From the NCBI GenBank assembly GCA_937871805.1, contig CALMQB010000002.1, positions 496,001 to 560,000 on the forward strand: 64,000 nucleotides of DNA. Direction: 5' to 3'. A program made the translations under genes and the position numbers. Positions 17,610-27,854 of the stretch are shown piece by piece. The DNA comes from an uncultured Candidatus Saccharibacteria bacterium. GTDB lineage: Bacteria; Patescibacteriota; Saccharimonadia; Saccharimonadales; HK-STAS-PATE-42. The notes under the pieces are model-generated. The model was not told the origin of the DNA, searched no databases, and saw only the letters and a list, made by a program, of their open reading frames with translations. Positions within the stretch are counted from its first letter, which is position 1. Each line of letters starts with the position of its first letter.

Positions 17610-18329
17610 CTAGATAGTGTAGGGCCCAATGGATTCACGGCGAAGGGCGGTCATGTGAGCTCCGGTTTGGAGCTCATTACCGAGGTCATTAATGATCGAA
17701 CGTATGTAAGTTCCGCTGGTTACATCGACCTTAAACTTAACGGTCGGGTATCTGTATGAAATTAGTTTAATGCTGTGAATCGTGATCTGGCGGGGTTTTA
17801 GTTTAAGTCTTAGCTCTTCGTCATTCGCTTCAGTCCCTTCCCTGGCAAGTTTGTAAGCTCGTTTGCCGTCTATCTTAATAGCGGAAAAAGCAGGCGGAGT
17901 TTGTTCAATCTCTCCAGAAAACTTAAAGAGAGCGGTTTTGAGTTCACTTGGAGTTGGCCTTTTGGTAGAGACTAGCTCTAGGTGGCCTTCAGAGTCGTAG
18001 GTATTGGAGCTTTGACCAAGTTTCGCGGTTGCTGTGTAAACCTTATCCATCTTGCTAAACTCCCCTGCTTTTTTGGTGAACTTTCCAGAAACCAGAATTA
18101 ACAATCCGGTTGCGATTGGGTCAAGTGTTCCACAGTGGCCAACTTTAATCTTTTTTTGATGAACCTGTTTAAGTTTAGCTCGAACTTGATAAACAGCTCC
18201 AAAAGAGCTGATTCCGGCGGGTTTATCAAAAAGATAAATGGAGTCTTCTGGAAGCTCTAGCCTGGAGTTTAACTGATCGCTAAATTTTATTGGTCGAGGT
18301 GTAGTATTTGGTGGATTTTTAAGGTCCAT
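17610..18329 (-). CDS. truB: tRNA pseudouridine-55 synthase
   Basis: About 239 residues, with the catalytic motif GHCGTLDPIATGLLIL near residue 65, plus FDKPAGISSF at the start and TSGTYIRSIINDLG, the RNA-binding motif of TruB. It makes pseudouridine 55 in the tRNA T loop. A GTG at 18332 directly abuts the preceding TAG stop; the ATG at 18329 is the alternative start and I prefer it. Translationally coupled to the upstream DHH-like gene, as is common for nrnA-truB pairs. Confidence 0.94.
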   Translation of the reverse strand: MDLKNPPNTTPRPIKFSDQLNSRLELPEDSIYLFDKPAGISSFGAVYQVRAKLKQVHQKKIKVGHCGTLDPIATGLLILVSGKFTKKAGEFSKMDKVYTATAKLGQSSNTYDSEGHLELVSTKRPTPSELKTALFKFSGEIEQTPPAFSAIKIDGKRAYKLAREGTEANDEELRLKLKPRQITIHSIKLISYRYPTVKFKVDVTSGTYIRSIINDLGNELQTGAHMTALRRESIGPYTI

Positions 18330-18331
18330 CA

Positions 18332-20089
18332 CTAAGAAGTTGGGTTTTTGGTGGGGTTAAAATTAATCTGGTTTCCAAAAGAGTCCACCGGATAGCTTGT
18401 TGGCTTGGCTTCCGTTGTAGCTGCACCTGGTGGCGGCGGCGGAGGCGGCGGCGGCATAATTTCTGGGGGTAACTCTAAGCCAGGTATGGGGCTGTTACCG
18501 GGAAGTTCATCAGAATTGGTGACTTCTTCCCTCGTTGATTGAGTTGGCTTTAACTCTGGTGGTTTTATGGAATTAAATTTAGACTCTTGATGCTGGTCTT
18601 GCTGGACTGAAGTATCAACCTGAGCTTGACTGTTAGTCGTCGGGTTCATGTTGGGTTCGCTTGGGAGGATGAGGTCTGAGCCGTAATCTTGTCTTGGATT
18701 GTTGGCGGGATCAAAGGGCTGAGCATTGTAGATGGCATCTATTTCCTCTTGAATTCTATCTGCTTCAGCCTCTTTCGGTGATTCGCTTGAGCTAACCGGC
18801 AGTGAACCTAGCGGTTGGGGTGCCAAGCCGTAGCCATCCTGGTTTGTGTCTGAAAAGGGTGCGGTTGTCGTGGTTGCTAAACCTGTAACCTGATCCGACT
18901 GCTTTTCAGGCTGTGGAGCTGGCGACTCTAGGCTTTGAGGTGCGGGGGTATCAACTTGAGTTGGGCTTTGACCTAAGTTCGAAGATGAAGTCTGAACTTG
19001 TCCAGGGTTAGGGTTTTCTGAGTTACTGAAGGACATTGGTGCGGTGTTGGTGGCTACTCTTGGTGGTGGTGGGGCAACTCTAGGCGCTCTGCCCTCTTGG
19101 GGCAACTGATCGATTGCTTGATCTGTTGTAGCTGTAACAGTGGAGCCGTTTTGGTGCAGCTCTAGAGTTAAGTCCTCTGGGGTTGTTTGGACTTCTGTGC
19201 CAAGTTGATTCTGATTATTCTGAAAGTTAGATTGGTTTGGATTATGGGTGGTTAGATTTCCAATGCTGCTAGTAACAAGTTGGTGGTTAGCACCGGCACT
19301 CATGAGCTGAGCGGCAAGCTCCATGACTCGTGGCGTTGTTTTAGCATTAGAAAAGCGGTCAGTGTCGGCGACGAGTCCGGTTAATAGAGCAGTGGCAACT
19401 TCTGGTGAGATCCCACTTGGTAAATTTAAATTCTGGAGTAATGTTAAGGCCATGGCGCTGGCAGAGCTATAATTTAGATCGGACCAGTTAATAGACCCAA
19501 GTTGGCTAATTTCTGAACCAGGGGTAATGGTAGTAACAGTGGCGTCATGCAGGATTCTGCCATGGGCAGCGATGACGGAATCTAACTCTTCTTTGTTGTT
19601 TATTCCAATTGCAAGTACTAGTTCAACGTTAAAGTCACCTTCGCCGTAGCCGAGGTCTTTAGAGGTAATAGTTGATTTATAGGGTGTTATATAGATTTTG
19701 ACAATTTCACCATCTTTGGCAAAACGAAGCTTATCGGCCTTATCTTTATTGAGTGAGATTATAAAATCACGGAGGCTGTGAACATCTTTTTCGATAATTT
19801 TTTCAGGATTTAAAAAGCTCATTACATCCGGTACCTTTCCACTAAAGACGACCGTAGAATGCTTTCCGGAATGATCAAGTGCAATTGTTAAGCCAAGTGC
19901 GGCAGCAAGTTCATCAACGCTAGGGTTGGCCTTAACTGTTATTAAGATATTGTTGACCTGAGTGATGCGGTTTAGAATTTCCTGAAGTGCTGGAAGTGCT
20001 TGCGGGCCTTGCAGGGGAGCTTGCATTTGTGGCTGAACTGGCTGAGTAGTCTGGGGAGCTGGATATGGATTTTGAACTTGAGGTTGCAT
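18332..20089 (-). CDS. Degenerate DHH-family protein with long Pro/Gln-rich tail
   Basis: A 585-residue protein. After a Pro/Gln-rich N-terminus, residues ~35-285 resemble the DHH/DHHA1 phosphoesterase core (NILITVKANPSVDELAAALGLTIAL, and a later LLTGLVADTDRFSNAKTTPRVMELAAQL), but the DxD and DHH metal ligands are replaced, so it is probably not catalytic. About 300 residues of low-complexity Ser/Pro/Gln sequence follow, ending with nine prolines in a row. Located directly upstream of truB where an nrnA gene usually sits; an active paralogue is at 39157. Confidence 0.8.
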   Translation of the reverse strand: MQPQVQNPYPAPQTTQPVQPQMQAPLQGPQALPALQEILNRITQVNNILITVKANPSVDELAAALGLTIALDHSGKHSTVVFSGKVPDVMSFLNPEKIIEKDVHSLRDFIISLNKDKADKLRFAKDGEIVKIYITPYKSTITSKDLGYGEGDFNVELVLAIGINNKEELDSVIAAHGRILHDATVTTITPGSEISQLGSINWSDLNYSSASAMALTLLQNLNLPSGISPEVATALLTGLVADTDRFSNAKTTPRVMELAAQLMSAGANHQLVTSSIGNLTTHNPNQSNFQNNQNQLGTEVQTTPEDLTLELHQNGSTVTATTDQAIDQLPQEGRAPRVAPPPPRVATNTAPMSFSNSENPNPGQVQTSSSNLGQSPTQVDTPAPQSLESPAPQPEKQSDQVTGLATTTTAPFSDTNQDGYGLAPQPLGSLPVSSSESPKEAEADRIQEEIDAIYNAQPFDPANNPRQDYGSDLILPSEPNMNPTTNSQAQVDTSVQQDQHQESKFNSIKPPELKPTQSTREEVTNSDELPGNSPIPGLELPPEIMPPPPPPPPPGAATTEAKPTSYPVDSFGNQINFNPTKNPTS

Positions 20090-20293
20090 AGTCTAGTTAT
20101 TTAAGATCTTATCTATTTTGATAGCTTAAAGATTAGCATAAATTAAAGATTATTTCAATAGTTTAATAGGGCTAAGAGTTATCCAGCCAGACCCAAAGGT
20201 TAGGCTAGGTAAGATTGGGGTCGTGTTATAATTTTGAATTAAGAAAATGGGATAACTTATAGAATATTAAGTTTAACTTTGTAGGTAGATATT

Positions 20294-21091
20294 TTGAAAG
20301 AAGAAGATCAAAAACAGAAAGAGGTTTCAAAAAAAGCTAAAATTCTCGCCGTTATTAATCAAAAGGGTGGGGTTGGTAAAACTACGACAACTGTTAATCT
20401 GGCATATAATTTAGCCAAAAAAGGAAAGCGTGTGGTGCTGGTAGATTTAGACCCGCAAGGAAATGCGACCTCTGGCCTTGGCTTCAATGTTCGAGAGGTA
20501 AATGGAAGCCTATATGACTGCATGGTTGGTAGAGAATCCATTGAATCAGTTTTAATTGAAACGAAATGGAAGAACTTAAGCTTAGTACCTTCGAGTACAA
20601 AACTGGCAGTTTTAGACACAGAGTTGCCGGCATCTCAGCGAGACCGTGTGCTTAAACTTAAGCAGACTTTGGCAGATATCGATGCAGAGGTGGTTCTAAT
20701 CGATGCTCCACCGTCACTAGGCCTGCTGACCGTAAATGCTCTAGCAGCAGCGGATTCTGTAATCCTTCCGGTTCAGTCAGAGTACTACGCATTAGAAGGC
20801 TTGGGGCAACTTTTAGAAACGATGCAAATTGTAAGAACTGGATTAAACAAGACTTTAGGAGTAATGGGGATCTTGGTGACGATGTATGATGGGCGCACAA
20901 GCCTAAGTCAACAAGTTCGGGAACAATTAAAAGCCCACTTTGCGAAACATCTTTTTAAGACGACAATTCCGCGTAATGTTCGTTTAGCAGAGGCACCTAG
21001 TTACGGCCAGCCGATTGGCGTTTATGCGCCAAACTCTTCTGGGGCAAGAGCGTATGACGGTTTGGCAAAAGAAGTTTTTAAGCAGTTATAA
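20294..21091 (+). CDS. parA: Chromosome-partitioning ATPase ParA
   Basis: A 265-residue ParA/Soj ATPase with the deviant Walker [10 protein letters not shown] near residue 27, [10 protein letters not shown], and [10 protein letters not shown]. It starts at a TTG (20294); no ATG is in frame upstream of the ATPase core. ParA forms nucleoid-bound gradients that move ParB-parS complexes. parB follows after one base. A TATAAT at about 20225 is a plausible promoter. Confidence 0.95.
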   Translation: MKEEDQKQKEVSKKAKILAVINQKGGVGKTTTTVNLAYNLAKKGKRVVLVDLDPQGNATSGLGFNVREVNGSLYDCMVGRESIESVLIETKWKNLSLVPSSTKLAVLDTELPASQRDRVLKLKQTLADIDAEVVLIDAPPSLGLLTVNALAAADSVILPVQSEYYALEGLGQLLETMQIVRTGLNKTLGVMGILVTMYDGRTSLSQQVREQLKAHFAKHLFKTTIPRNVRLAEAPSYGQPIGVYAPNSSGARAYDGLAKEVFKQL

Positions 21092-21092
21092 T

Positions 21093-21971
21093 ATGAGCAA
21101 AAGTGTATTGGGACGAGGTTTAGAGAGTTTAATCCCAACAGATTTTATTGAGGAGCAGTTTGACCCTACGGTTCAGAGCGGTGAAGATAATGCTGGAACC
21201 TTAGACTTAAACTTAAGTGAAATCGAACCGAATGAACACCAGCCGAGAATGGATTTTAAAGAAGGCCCGATGGCGGACTTGGTGGAATCTGTCCGAGTGC
21301 ACGGTGTGATTCAGCCAGTGGTAGTTTCTCCGAAAGTAGGTGGTGGATATAATTTAGTTGCCGGTGAGCGTCGTTGGCGAGCTAGCAATTATCTTAAACT
21401 TAAGACAATCCCGGCGATTGTGCGAACTCCAACAGATCAGGAAAAATTAGAGCTTGCTTTGGTTGAAAACTTACAGCGGGAAGATCTTGGTCCTTTAGAA
21501 ACGGCTACAGCTTATGTAAAACTGCGTCAGCAGTTTAACTTAAGCTACGAAGAGGTCGCGAAGAAAGTTGGCAAGGCTATTTCTACAGTAATTAACGCAA
21601 CGCGCTTGTTAAACCTTCCAACTGAGGCTAAGGAGGCACTGTACGATAAACGAATTAGTGAAGGGCATGCTAGAGTGCTAGCGGGTCTAAACGAGTTCCC
21701 AGCGGCTCAGAAAGAGGGCTTAGAGCATATTTTGAATGAAGGTTGGAGTGTTCGGCAGACGGAGCAGTTTAGTGTTGTCATTAAGCAGCAAGATAAACTT
21801 AAGCGAGCTGCCAAAACCGAAGATGTTTTTAAGTTCAGAGAAGATACTGTCAGAAAGATGAAATCCAAACTCTCTACTGGTGTGGAGCTACGCCCAAGGT
21901 CAAAGGGTGGGCGAATTATAATTGAATATAAAGATGATGAAGATTTAAGAAGGATTGCTGAGGGGCTATAG
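21093..21971 (+). CDS. parB: Chromosome-partitioning protein ParB
   Basis: About 292 residues from the ATG at 21093, chosen because it follows the parA stop by one base and starts MSKSVLGRGLESLIP, the usual ParB opening. The ParB/Srx CTPase domain shows NEHQPRMDF, GVIQPVVV and AGERRWRA; the helix-turn-helix region follows (LSYEEVAKKVGKAISTVINATRLL). ParB loads at parS sites and spreads as a CTP clamp. No full parS is obvious nearby. Confidence 0.96.
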   Translation: MSKSVLGRGLESLIPTDFIEEQFDPTVQSGEDNAGTLDLNLSEIEPNEHQPRMDFKEGPMADLVESVRVHGVIQPVVVSPKVGGGYNLVAGERRWRASNYLKLKTIPAIVRTPTDQEKLELALVENLQREDLGPLETATAYVKLRQQFNLSYEEVAKKVGKAISTVINATRLLNLPTEAKEALYDKRISEGHARVLAGLNEFPAAQKEGLEHILNEGWSVRQTEQFSVVIKQQDKLKRAAKTEDVFKFREDTVRKMKSKLSTGVELRPRSKGGRIIIEYKDDEDLRRIAEGL

Positions 21972-22004
21972 CGTTAGACTCAAATCTACCTTTACAGTTT
22001 GCTT

Positions 22005-24110
22005 TTAGGCTGCAGTCGTTAGTTCTCTTAGGATTTCGTTGTCCCCAATTCTAGATGCCACTGATGGTGTTAATTTTGGTAGATTCTCTGCAGCGCCTGG
22101 TCCGTTGAGGATTTTCCACCTTTTGGTGAGTATTTTCTTAGCTTTGTTAGTTATTTCAGAATCGGAGAGCACCTTTCTGCCCTTGCTCAAGGTTTTTATT
22201 CTTCGCTTTAATTTTTCCTCTTCAGTTGCCATTCCAACTTTAAATTTGAGCTCCTGACCTTTTTGAAGAGCTTGACCAGATTTCTCTGCAGCTTTGGCAG
22301 TGCGTTGTGTTGTTTCAGCTCCAGGTTTAAGCTCTGTGGCGACAGTTGTAGCTACTTTGGTCGCTTTGGTGGTCGCTGTGGTAGCAGTTCTTCCAGTTGG
22401 AGTGTGAATAAGCTCCCCCGCACTGCTTCCGCTTCCACTTCCCTTCGGAATGAACTCAGTAACGGTTGTGCTTTGGGATTTTGGTTTAGGGGCTGATGTA
22501 GAGGTTGTGGCTTCGTGGATGATTCGTGTAGCTTTAGTCCCTTTAGGCTTTGAGGGTGCAGACTGGCCGAGCTTGCTCCACAACGCAAAGCCTACTATTC
22601 CAGCTAAGATACAAGCTGAGCCTCCGATAATCTTTACGAGGAGCTTATCAGTCTTGTCTAATTTGTCGTAGCTCTCTTTAGCCTTGGATCCTCCGTAGAT
22701 TGCCCCGCCAACTATTGTAGCGAAAGCTGTGGCTTGGAGGGTATTTAGCTTATCTGAAGCTATCGCTGTCGCCTCTCCAGTGATGAGGGCTAAGCCTCCT
22801 ATTTTTAAAGCAGCTGAAGGCTGGGTTAATTGTTGTTTACCCCATTTCATGACTTCTTGGATTTTTTTTCCAGCACGGAAAGCGCGTTCTCGAGGACTAT
22901 TGTTGAAGCTTTTGATTAAGTTCTGAGGAATAGAACCCTTGGTTTGATGTAAATCACAGGCGTAGTTTGTTAGTCGGACTAAGCTGCCATTATCTTCAGA
23001 GTCTTGCTTCCATTTGTCTCCTGAGCCTGGCTCTTGTTTGTTTAGTGCCTCAACAGCAGCATCTACCTGCTGATCTACTTTATCTAGGTAATCGGTGCTG
23101 CTTGTTTCTATTTGTGGTGGGGTAAATTTTTCTTTAATTTTTGATACCGTACCAACCCCAGCACCGACGACTGTAGATGTAGCCACAGCTACGCCAAGCT
23201 TAGAAAGTGATAGATCGTCAGAAAAGTATAGAGCTGTGGTTAACGAGCCGAGACCCGCTGTTACGGCACGGCCTTTAGCACTTAGCTTATCCCAAGATTC
23301 TTGAGCAAACCCTGTTAGCAGTGCGGCTGAAGTCCCACAGGCTACTCCTAAGGCCAAGCCCCTTTCACTAATACCTGCGGCTACTCCAGCAACACCTAGG
23401 GTAGCCCCTGAAAGCATGATCTCTGAAAGCGTACCCGGACGTTGAGGTGGGTTGTTCGGTGCTGTTCGCGACGTAGGCTGAGACTGGGTTGAAGCTGGTG
23501 TATTGGCTGGTACTGAGGTGGATGCCGGATTAGTATCACTGTCTCTTTTGGCTTCCTTTTGCAGTGGCACTAAGTCTGGGTACCTGTTCGGTGTGGCCTC
23601 CTGGTCTGGTTCTGGTTTCGGAACGTACCATTGTTGAGCGTCTGGCACATCTTTAGTCGGTGCAGGGTTCATGTTAACGCCGTTTACTTTGGCTTCGGTT
23701 GTAAATACGCCCTTGTCGGTGGAGCTGAAATCAAACACATCTGGAGTGTGCTCTGCCTCGACATCTGGTACATCATCAGGTGGCAATGAGTTTGACTCTA
23801 TGATGGCCGGCACGGGTACGGGCTGGCTTGTGTCATCTTGAGGGCTAAAATAGTCGGAATCGGAGCCTATTTGAGTCCAAACCTTACTTCCTGGTTTGGG
23901 CACTTCATCTTTGGGTATTTCATCCTGCTTCGGTTCAGGCTTTGGGGGAGCTGTTTGTGTAAGAAGAGCTGCTCCACGCCTAACGTTTTGCGCATAGTCT
24001 GGTTCAAGTCGAGGCCCATGGAGTCCTGGGGTAGGATTAGCTGCGCCCTTATCGGACGGTGTATGACCCGGGGCATGCCACGTTGAGAGTTCTCCTTTTT
24101 CGCTATTCAT
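22005..24110 (-). CDS. Large repetitive membrane-associated protein
   Basis: A 701-residue protein. Residues 1-220 are Pro/Ser/Thr-rich and look disordered. Then several Ala/Gly-rich hydrophobic segments occur in two groups (~225-310 and ~435-520), separated by a charged stretch, and a Thr/Lys-rich linker leads to a basic C-terminus. It resembles no enzyme I know. It carries none of the AAACTTAA words over its 2.1 kb. Possibly a surface or inter-membrane protein; the small-residue membrane segments recall the protein at 59612. Confidence 0.8.
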   Translation of the reverse strand: MNSEKGELSTWHAPGHTPSDKGAANPTPGLHGPRLEPDYAQNVRRGAALLTQTAPPKPEPKQDEIPKDEVPKPGSKVWTQIGSDSDYFSPQDDTSQPVPVPAIIESNSLPPDDVPDVEAEHTPDVFDFSSTDKGVFTTEAKVNGVNMNPAPTKDVPDAQQWYVPKPEPDQEATPNRYPDLVPLQKEAKRDSDTNPASTSVPANTPASTQSQPTSRTAPNNPPQRPGTLSEIMLSGATLGVAGVAAGISERGLALGVACGTSAALLTGFAQESWDKLSAKGRAVTAGLGSLTTALYFSDDLSLSKLGVAVATSTVVGAGVGTVSKIKEKFTPPQIETSSTDYLDKVDQQVDAAVEALNKQEPGSGDKWKQDSEDNGSLVRLTNYACDLHQTKGSIPQNLIKSFNNSPRERAFRAGKKIQEVMKWGKQQLTQPSAALKIGGLALITGEATAIASDKLNTLQATAFATIVGGAIYGGSKAKESYDKLDKTDKLLVKIIGGSACILAGIVGFALWSKLGQSAPSKPKGTKATRIIHEATTSTSAPKPKSQSTTVTEFIPKGSGSGSSAGELIHTPTGRTATTATTKATKVATTVATELKPGAETTQRTAKAAEKSGQALQKGQELKFKVGMATEEEKLKRRIKTLSKGRKVLSDSEITNKAKKILTKRWKILNGPGAAENLPKLTPSVASRIGDNEILRELTTAA

Positions 24111-24342
24111 AAGGCAATTTTATGTCTATCAGTATATCAAGACTTAAGCTTAATGTCAATAGTCTGTAGTTTACTTATGTTAAACCTTGAGTAATCTTTT
24201 TTTGAAGCTACTTGTTAAGAGGGTGGTCTTCTGCTTATTCTAAAAATACCAAGTAACTCCAGTCAGTTAGTTGTAAGGCCTACAAGCCTATTTGTCTGTA
24301 TGTGCATAGGTTAATCTGGAATATTCTGTGTGAGCCTTAAGC

Positions 24343-25578
24343 CTATTCTTCAAGGTAGCTTTTCAGTTTTTTGGCACTTTGGTTACGGCGGAGTTTGGTT
24401 AGAGCCTTAGCCTCAATTTGTCGAATTCTTTCTCTGGTAACATCAAACTCGTGGCCAACTTCTTCTAGGGTGTGTTGCTTATCGTCGATTAGACCGAACC
24501 TAAGACGTAGGATTTTAGCCTCTCTGTCGCTGAGTTCACCAAGGACTTCGTTAATTTGTTGTCGCATATATGCCTTGGTTGCTGCTTCTTCGGGGCTGAT
24601 GCTATCTTGATCTTCGATAAAATCTGCTAGAACACTTTCATCGCCTTCATCACCTCCACCACCGATGGCCGAATCTAAGCTCCCAACTTCTTGTTTAATT
24701 TTAAAGATGTACTCGACTTTTTCAGGATCCATTTCTAGCTCTTTGCCGAGCTCTTCGATAGTTGGTTCACGGTTAAGTTCTTGAGTCATTCTACGCTGAG
24801 TCCGCATCAGCTTGTTGATGTTCTCGAACATGTGTACTGGAATGCGGATTACACGAGACTGGTCAGCGATAGCTCTTGTTATGGCTTGGCGAATCCACCA
24901 GGTAGCGTAGGTACTAAACTTAAACCCTCTATCAGGGTCGAACTTTTCTACAGCACGCATTAAACCACCATTACCTTCTTGAATTAGGTCTAGGAAATCT
25001 AAACCGCGACCGGTGTAGCGCTTAGCAATTGAAACGACTAAACGCATGTTACTTTGGGCCATTTTTTCTTTAGCGGCCTGGTCTCCTTCTCTTATTTTGA
25101 GGGCAATTTCAATTTCTTCAGGTCCTGTTAATAGAGGTACGTTTCCAATTTCTCTTAAGTAAAGACGGACGGAATCATCAGCGATTTCTTTAAGGTAAAC
25201 ATTTATATCTTCTTCGACTTCTAAGCTATCATCTTTAAGGTCTTCTGCGTCAGGTTCGTCTGTGAGTGTTCTTTTTTGAACGATCTTAGTAGCACCTTTT
25301 CGAGGTCCTTTTGGCGCTTTCTTTGGAAGGTCTTTTTTAGCTATTGTTGTTGATGCCTTCTCGGTAGGTTTAGCAATTGCGATACCATCTTGGCGCAATA
25401 GAGATTTAAGGTGTCGAATGGCATCTTTATCTAGGGCGTCTTTGGGGTCAAATTTAAGAAGTGACTGATCAAAGTCTGTAGATGTGATTTTGTCTCTATC
25501 GCCTGCGTTTTTTTTAAGATCTTTGAGTATTTTATTCTGTAATTTTTCTGTTTGTGATTTAGTGCTTTTTCTTATCAT
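24343..25578 (-). CDS. sigA: Primary RNA polymerase sigma factor
   Basis: A 411-residue sigma-70. Region 1.2 begins at [16 protein letters not shown], region 2 shows [28 protein letters not shown], the -10 reading helix [18 protein letters not shown], region 3, and region 4 [28 protein letters not shown]. The N-terminal ~130 residues are charged and variable. It lies downstream of dnaG, the usual macromolecular-synthesis arrangement. The promoter boxes described in this window (TTGACT/TATAAT) fit this factor. Confidence 0.96.
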   Translation of the reverse strand: MIRKSTKSQTEKLQNKILKDLKKNAGDRDKITSTDFDQSLLKFDPKDALDKDAIRHLKSLLRQDGIAIAKPTEKASTTIAKKDLPKKAPKGPRKGATKIVQKRTLTDEPDAEDLKDDSLEVEEDINVYLKEIADDSVRLYLREIGNVPLLTGPEEIEIALKIREGDQAAKEKMAQSNMRLVVSIAKRYTGRGLDFLDLIQEGNGGLMRAVEKFDPDRGFKFSTYATWWIRQAITRAIADQSRVIRIPVHMFENINKLMRTQRRMTQELNREPTIEELGKELEMDPEKVEYIFKIKQEVGSLDSAIGGGGDEGDESVLADFIEDQDSISPEEAATKAYMRQQINEVLGELSDREAKILRLRFGLIDDKQHTLEEVGHEFDVTRERIRQIEAKALTKLRRNQSAKKLKSYLEE

Positions 25579-25841
25579 AAGTTATGAGTATAAGCTTATT
25601 AACTCCAGCTTGCAACAGCTTAGAATAAGTCAGCTATGTTTAATATCGGATCTTTACTTAATATTAATACTGCTGCAGACTTGGTTTTGTTTCATTTTTT
25701 AGACTGAGTCCAAGATTTCTCGAATTGACCCAATATTGAGGTGCACGTGAAACGTAAGCGCTATTTTGGCAATAATTATGCAATATGTGTTTCCACAGGC
25801 TGATTTTTGCGTTCAGTGGTGGTTTAGTTCTGCACAGGCTT

Positions 25842-27617
25842 TTAGAACTCAAGTTTTGGAGCAGCCTGAGAATTGATTTGCTGGATTTGTTGCAGCACCG
25901 CATTTTGTTCATCTTTTGGAGTCTGCTTTAGCTTATGCTTTAGCTTTCCGATTCGATATTCTTTTAATCTTAGCTGCATGGAGTTAAATTGTTCGATTAA
26001 AAGATCTATGAGTACCGTGTCTTGACCTGAAAATTCTAGAAGTTGGCCATCGATCAAGTTCAGCTGAGCCAGGTAATCTTCTAGTTCAGAATCTATCGTT
26101 GCCTTGCTGTCATTAAGTGTGCACTCTGAGATATGCATATACACAGACTTAGATTGTGGTCGGAGGAAGTCTTCGGGATCAACAATTTTTTTAACTTTTT
26201 GTAGAGCTGGAGGGTCGTTTAGGTTTAAGAGGATGCTCAAAAAACGGTCGCTAGCGGTAAACAATTTTTGGAGAGACTGAATATCTGGTTGATCTTGGCT
26301 AACTTTTGGTTTTATATTTGGTTTTTTAAAACGTTTTGGTGGTGCAGAGTTTGCTAATTCTTCCAAAGAACTTAGGGATACATCTAGCTTTTCAGCTAAA
26401 TACTTCTTGTATGATTCTTGAGCGACAGGGTTTTGAATTAAGTTTAAGGTTCGAAGAATATCACTGGCGTAAGATCCTTTTTGGGCAGGTGATTTAAGGT
26501 CAATATCCGTAGCGAGCTTTTCAATCATCCAGATGTAGGCGTCTTCGGCTTCTTGAATGATGATTTTCCAGCGTTCGAGGCCTCCATTTTTAGTATCTTT
26601 TAGAAGTTCATCTGGGTCTTTGTATGGCGCTGGAATTTCAGCTACTTTGGCTTTAATGTCGGTTTTGGCAATAATTTCTAGTGAGCGAACTGTGGCATTA
26701 ACACCGGCGGAATCGGTATCTAAACAGAGGATTATGTTTTCGGTGAAGCGTTTAAGTTGGTTAATTTGGAGCGGAGTAATGGCAGTTCCACTGGCGGCGA
26801 CGACCTCCTTTAACCCAGCTTGGGAGCTGGCGACGACATCCATATTTCCTTCTAGTAGAACGACTTGGTTTTGTTTGCGGATTTTTTCTTTAGCTAAGTT
26901 TAAGCCGTACAGAAAATCAGATTTGTTGTAAGCAATGGTTTGGGGTGTATTAAGGTATTTTGGTCCGAAACCAGCATCGTCAATTAATCTTGCAGTAAAA
27001 CCGAGGTGTTCATTCTTGGTGTTGATAAACGGGAACATAATCCTACCCCTGAATATATCATAAGGTTGGTCATTTTTGACGGTGATTACTCCTGCCTTTT
27101 GGATTTCATCTAACTTAAATTTATGTTTAAGTAATAAGTTACTGAGGCCTTTGGCGGAATTCGGCCCGTAACCTAGCTTGAAATCTAGGATTGCTTGTTT
27201 GGTTATTCCGCGATTTTTTAAATAGCTTAGAGCGTCGGGATTCCTGACCAAGCTGGTTTGAAAGTATTTTGTGGCTAGTTCGTTAATTTGAAAGATGCGT
27301 TTTTTGAGTTCAACATCCTTTTTTTGAGCTTGGCTATATTCTTTAAGTTCAACGCCAGCTTTCCCTGCAAGGTGCTTTAAGGCTTCGCGGAAATCCATGC
27401 CCTCAACTTCCATTACGAAGCTGAAGATATCACCACCTTTACCGCTTGAAAAATCATGCCAGATTGCTTTTTCTGGAGAGACAATAAAGCTGGGAGTTTT
27501 TTCGTTGTTGAAGGGGCTGAGGCCCTTATAATTTCTACCTGCACGTTTTAGTTCGACGTACTCTCCGACGACGACTTCTATGGGTAGGCGTTGTTTGATC
27601 TCTTCTTTAGGCTCCAT
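25842..27617 (-). CDS. dnaG: DNA primase with degenerate zinc finger
   Basis: A 591-residue DnaG. The Toprim domain is clear (VVLLEGNMDV and ILCLDTDSAG near residues 250-310), as are the N-terminal core motifs GRIMFPF and GFTAR. The zinc-binding region (residues ~35-75) keeps its frame and the NEKTPSF phrase, but all four CHC2 ligands are replaced (Ser, Asn, Asp and Ser). A C-terminal helicase-interacting helical region is present. Predicted leaderless: TATACT at 27633-27628 is 10 bases before the ATG, with an AAACTTAA word in between. Confidence 0.94.
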   Translation of the reverse strand: MEPKEEIKQRLPIEVVVGEYVELKRAGRNYKGLSPFNNEKTPSFIVSPEKAIWHDFSSGKGGDIFSFVMEVEGMDFREALKHLAGKAGVELKEYSQAQKKDVELKKRIFQINELATKYFQTSLVRNPDALSYLKNRGITKQAILDFKLGYGPNSAKGLSNLLLKHKFKLDEIQKAGVITVKNDQPYDIFRGRIMFPFINTKNEHLGFTARLIDDAGFGPKYLNTPQTIAYNKSDFLYGLNLAKEKIRKQNQVVLLEGNMDVVASSQAGLKEVVAASGTAITPLQINQLKRFTENIILCLDTDSAGVNATVRSLEIIAKTDIKAKVAEIPAPYKDPDELLKDTKNGGLERWKIIIQEAEDAYIWMIEKLATDIDLKSPAQKGSYASDILRTLNLIQNPVAQESYKKYLAEKLDVSLSSLEELANSAPPKRFKKPNIKPKVSQDQPDIQSLQKLFTASDRFLSILLNLNDPPALQKVKKIVDPEDFLRPQSKSVYMHISECTLNDSKATIDSELEDYLAQLNLIDGQLLEFSGQDTVLIDLLIEQFNSMQLRLKEYRIGKLKHKLKQTPKDEQNAVLQQIQQINSQAAPKLEF

Positions 27618-27627
27618 CTTAAGTTTA

Positions 27628-27633
27628 AGTATA
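27628..27633 (-). promoter_or_regulatory. -10 element of dnaG
   Basis: TATACT on the minus strand, preceded by a TATAGGC-like stretch; 10 bases separate it from the ATG, occupied by the dispersed word TTAAACTTAAG. The dnaG message is thus probably leaderless or nearly so. Confidence 0.5.
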
Positions 27634-27659
27634 GCCTATCTGGGGAAACTCAAAATCTG

Positions 27660-27854
27660 CTACTCTTTGCCTTCCTCGAGGTCTGTTTGTTCCGTTGGCG
27701 GCATGCATAATCTACGGTCTGGATTGCAAACGTCACAGACCTTTCCACCCAGTTCAGAAGCTCTGTTTGTCGCCACTAGATCAGAGTGTTCGCTACTTTC
27801 TGTGTATCTAAAATCAACACTTTGACCACCTTTTGTTTCGTATGAACCCGTCAT
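27660..27854 (-). CDS. Possible small cysteine-motif protein
   Basis: A 64-residue ORF with CDVC and a further Cys 8 residues later (C-x2-C-x7-C), acidic at the C-terminus. Its ATG lies inside a copy of the dispersed GTCATCCTGA-type repeat, which makes it suspicious; it could be a chance ORF created by the repeat. No family recognised. Confidence 0.3.
   Translation of the reverse strand: MTGSYETKGGQSVDFRYTESSEHSDLVATNRASELGGKVCDVCNPDRRLCMPPTEQTDLEEGKE

Noticed and set aside
22005-24110. Forward ORFs within the 701-aa gene
   Set aside because: They are antisense shadows; the minus-strand frame has the long coherent low-complexity and hydrophobic pattern.
25744-25753. parS site or origin between sigA and dnaG (CACGTGAAAC)
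   Set aside because: Only half of the parS consensus matches; no DnaA-box cluster or dnaA gene nearby.
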